A stretch of DNA of 5,616 bases from CAZSNT01 sp964607765. Lineage in GTDB: Bacteria; Verrucomicrobiota; Lentisphaeria; Oligosphaerales; JABHEG01. Every line of letters begins with the position of its first letter. The stretch's first letter is position 1. The notes under the pieces were generated by a model. It ran no database searches, was not told the origin of the DNA, and was given only the letters and a program-made list of their open reading frames with translations. The stretch spans positions 1 through 5,616 of the forward strand of contig CAZSNT010000307.1 of the NCBI GenBank assembly GCA_964607765.1, written 5' to 3'. A program made the translations under genes and the position numbers. Shown in pieces: positions 5,589 to 5,616 of this stretch.

Positions 5589-5616
5589 CCGTGCCCGTGC
5601 CCAGCGCAGCGGTGCC
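5589..5616. repeat. Right copy of the 28-bp terminal direct repeat
   Basis: This is identical to 1-28 in the same orientation and cut by the end of the window. If it belongs to the same repeat as the left copy, the sequence beyond would continue into a hairpin like the one at 24-75. Confidence 0.9.

Noticed and set aside
1..5616. Small plasmid or phage
   Set aside because: No replication, partition, mobilisation, integrase or structural gene is present. The shared ends alone are not enough.

Overview
This 5,616-base GC-rich window looks like one complete accessory cluster from a bacterium of the Planctomycetes-Verrucomicrobia-Lentisphaerae group or a relative with similar gene content; Lentisphaerota is my best guess. 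The main reason is the H-X9-DG type prepilin-like protein, placed beside an AraC-family regulator and a secreted polysaccharide lyase. The assignment rests on gene content and recalled family features only; no search was run.

Layout: (1) 1-75, a GTGCCC-rich repeat with a 19-bp perfect hairpin; (2) 76-212, no gene; (3) 213-1061 minus strand, AraC-family regulator; (4) 1062-1229, a divergent control region with a 17-bp direct repeat at 21-bp spacing, two inverted repeats and candidate promoters; (5) 1230-2036 plus, prepilin-type H-X9-DG protein with a doubled N-terminal motif; (6) 2062-3939 plus, predicted lipoprotein of the family 4 rhamnogalacturonan lyases (PL4); (7) 3940-4108, gap with no convincing gene; (8) 4109-5545 plus, Gfo/Idh/MocA-fold NAD-dependent protein that best matches glycoside hydrolase family GH109; (9) 5546-5616, a small hairpin, then a second copy of the first 28 bases of the window.

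Inferred working model: the AraC protein senses a sugar or pectin fragment and binds the 21-bp-spaced repeat between itself and the plus-strand genes. It would control its own gene and activate the pseudopilin-lyase pair. The lyase would cut rhamnogalacturonan I backbone at the cell surface or in the periplasm. The GH109-like protein, which has no export signal, would act on glycosides or sugars in the cytoplasm. The pseudopilin may help surface display or export, but no function is established for it.

The most notable observations are the araI-like operator geometry, the doubled prepilin motif, the coupling of a pseudopilin to a pectin lyase, and the identical 28-bp sequence at both ends. 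That last feature means either a dispersed repeat that broke the assembly or a circular molecule of 5,588 bp.
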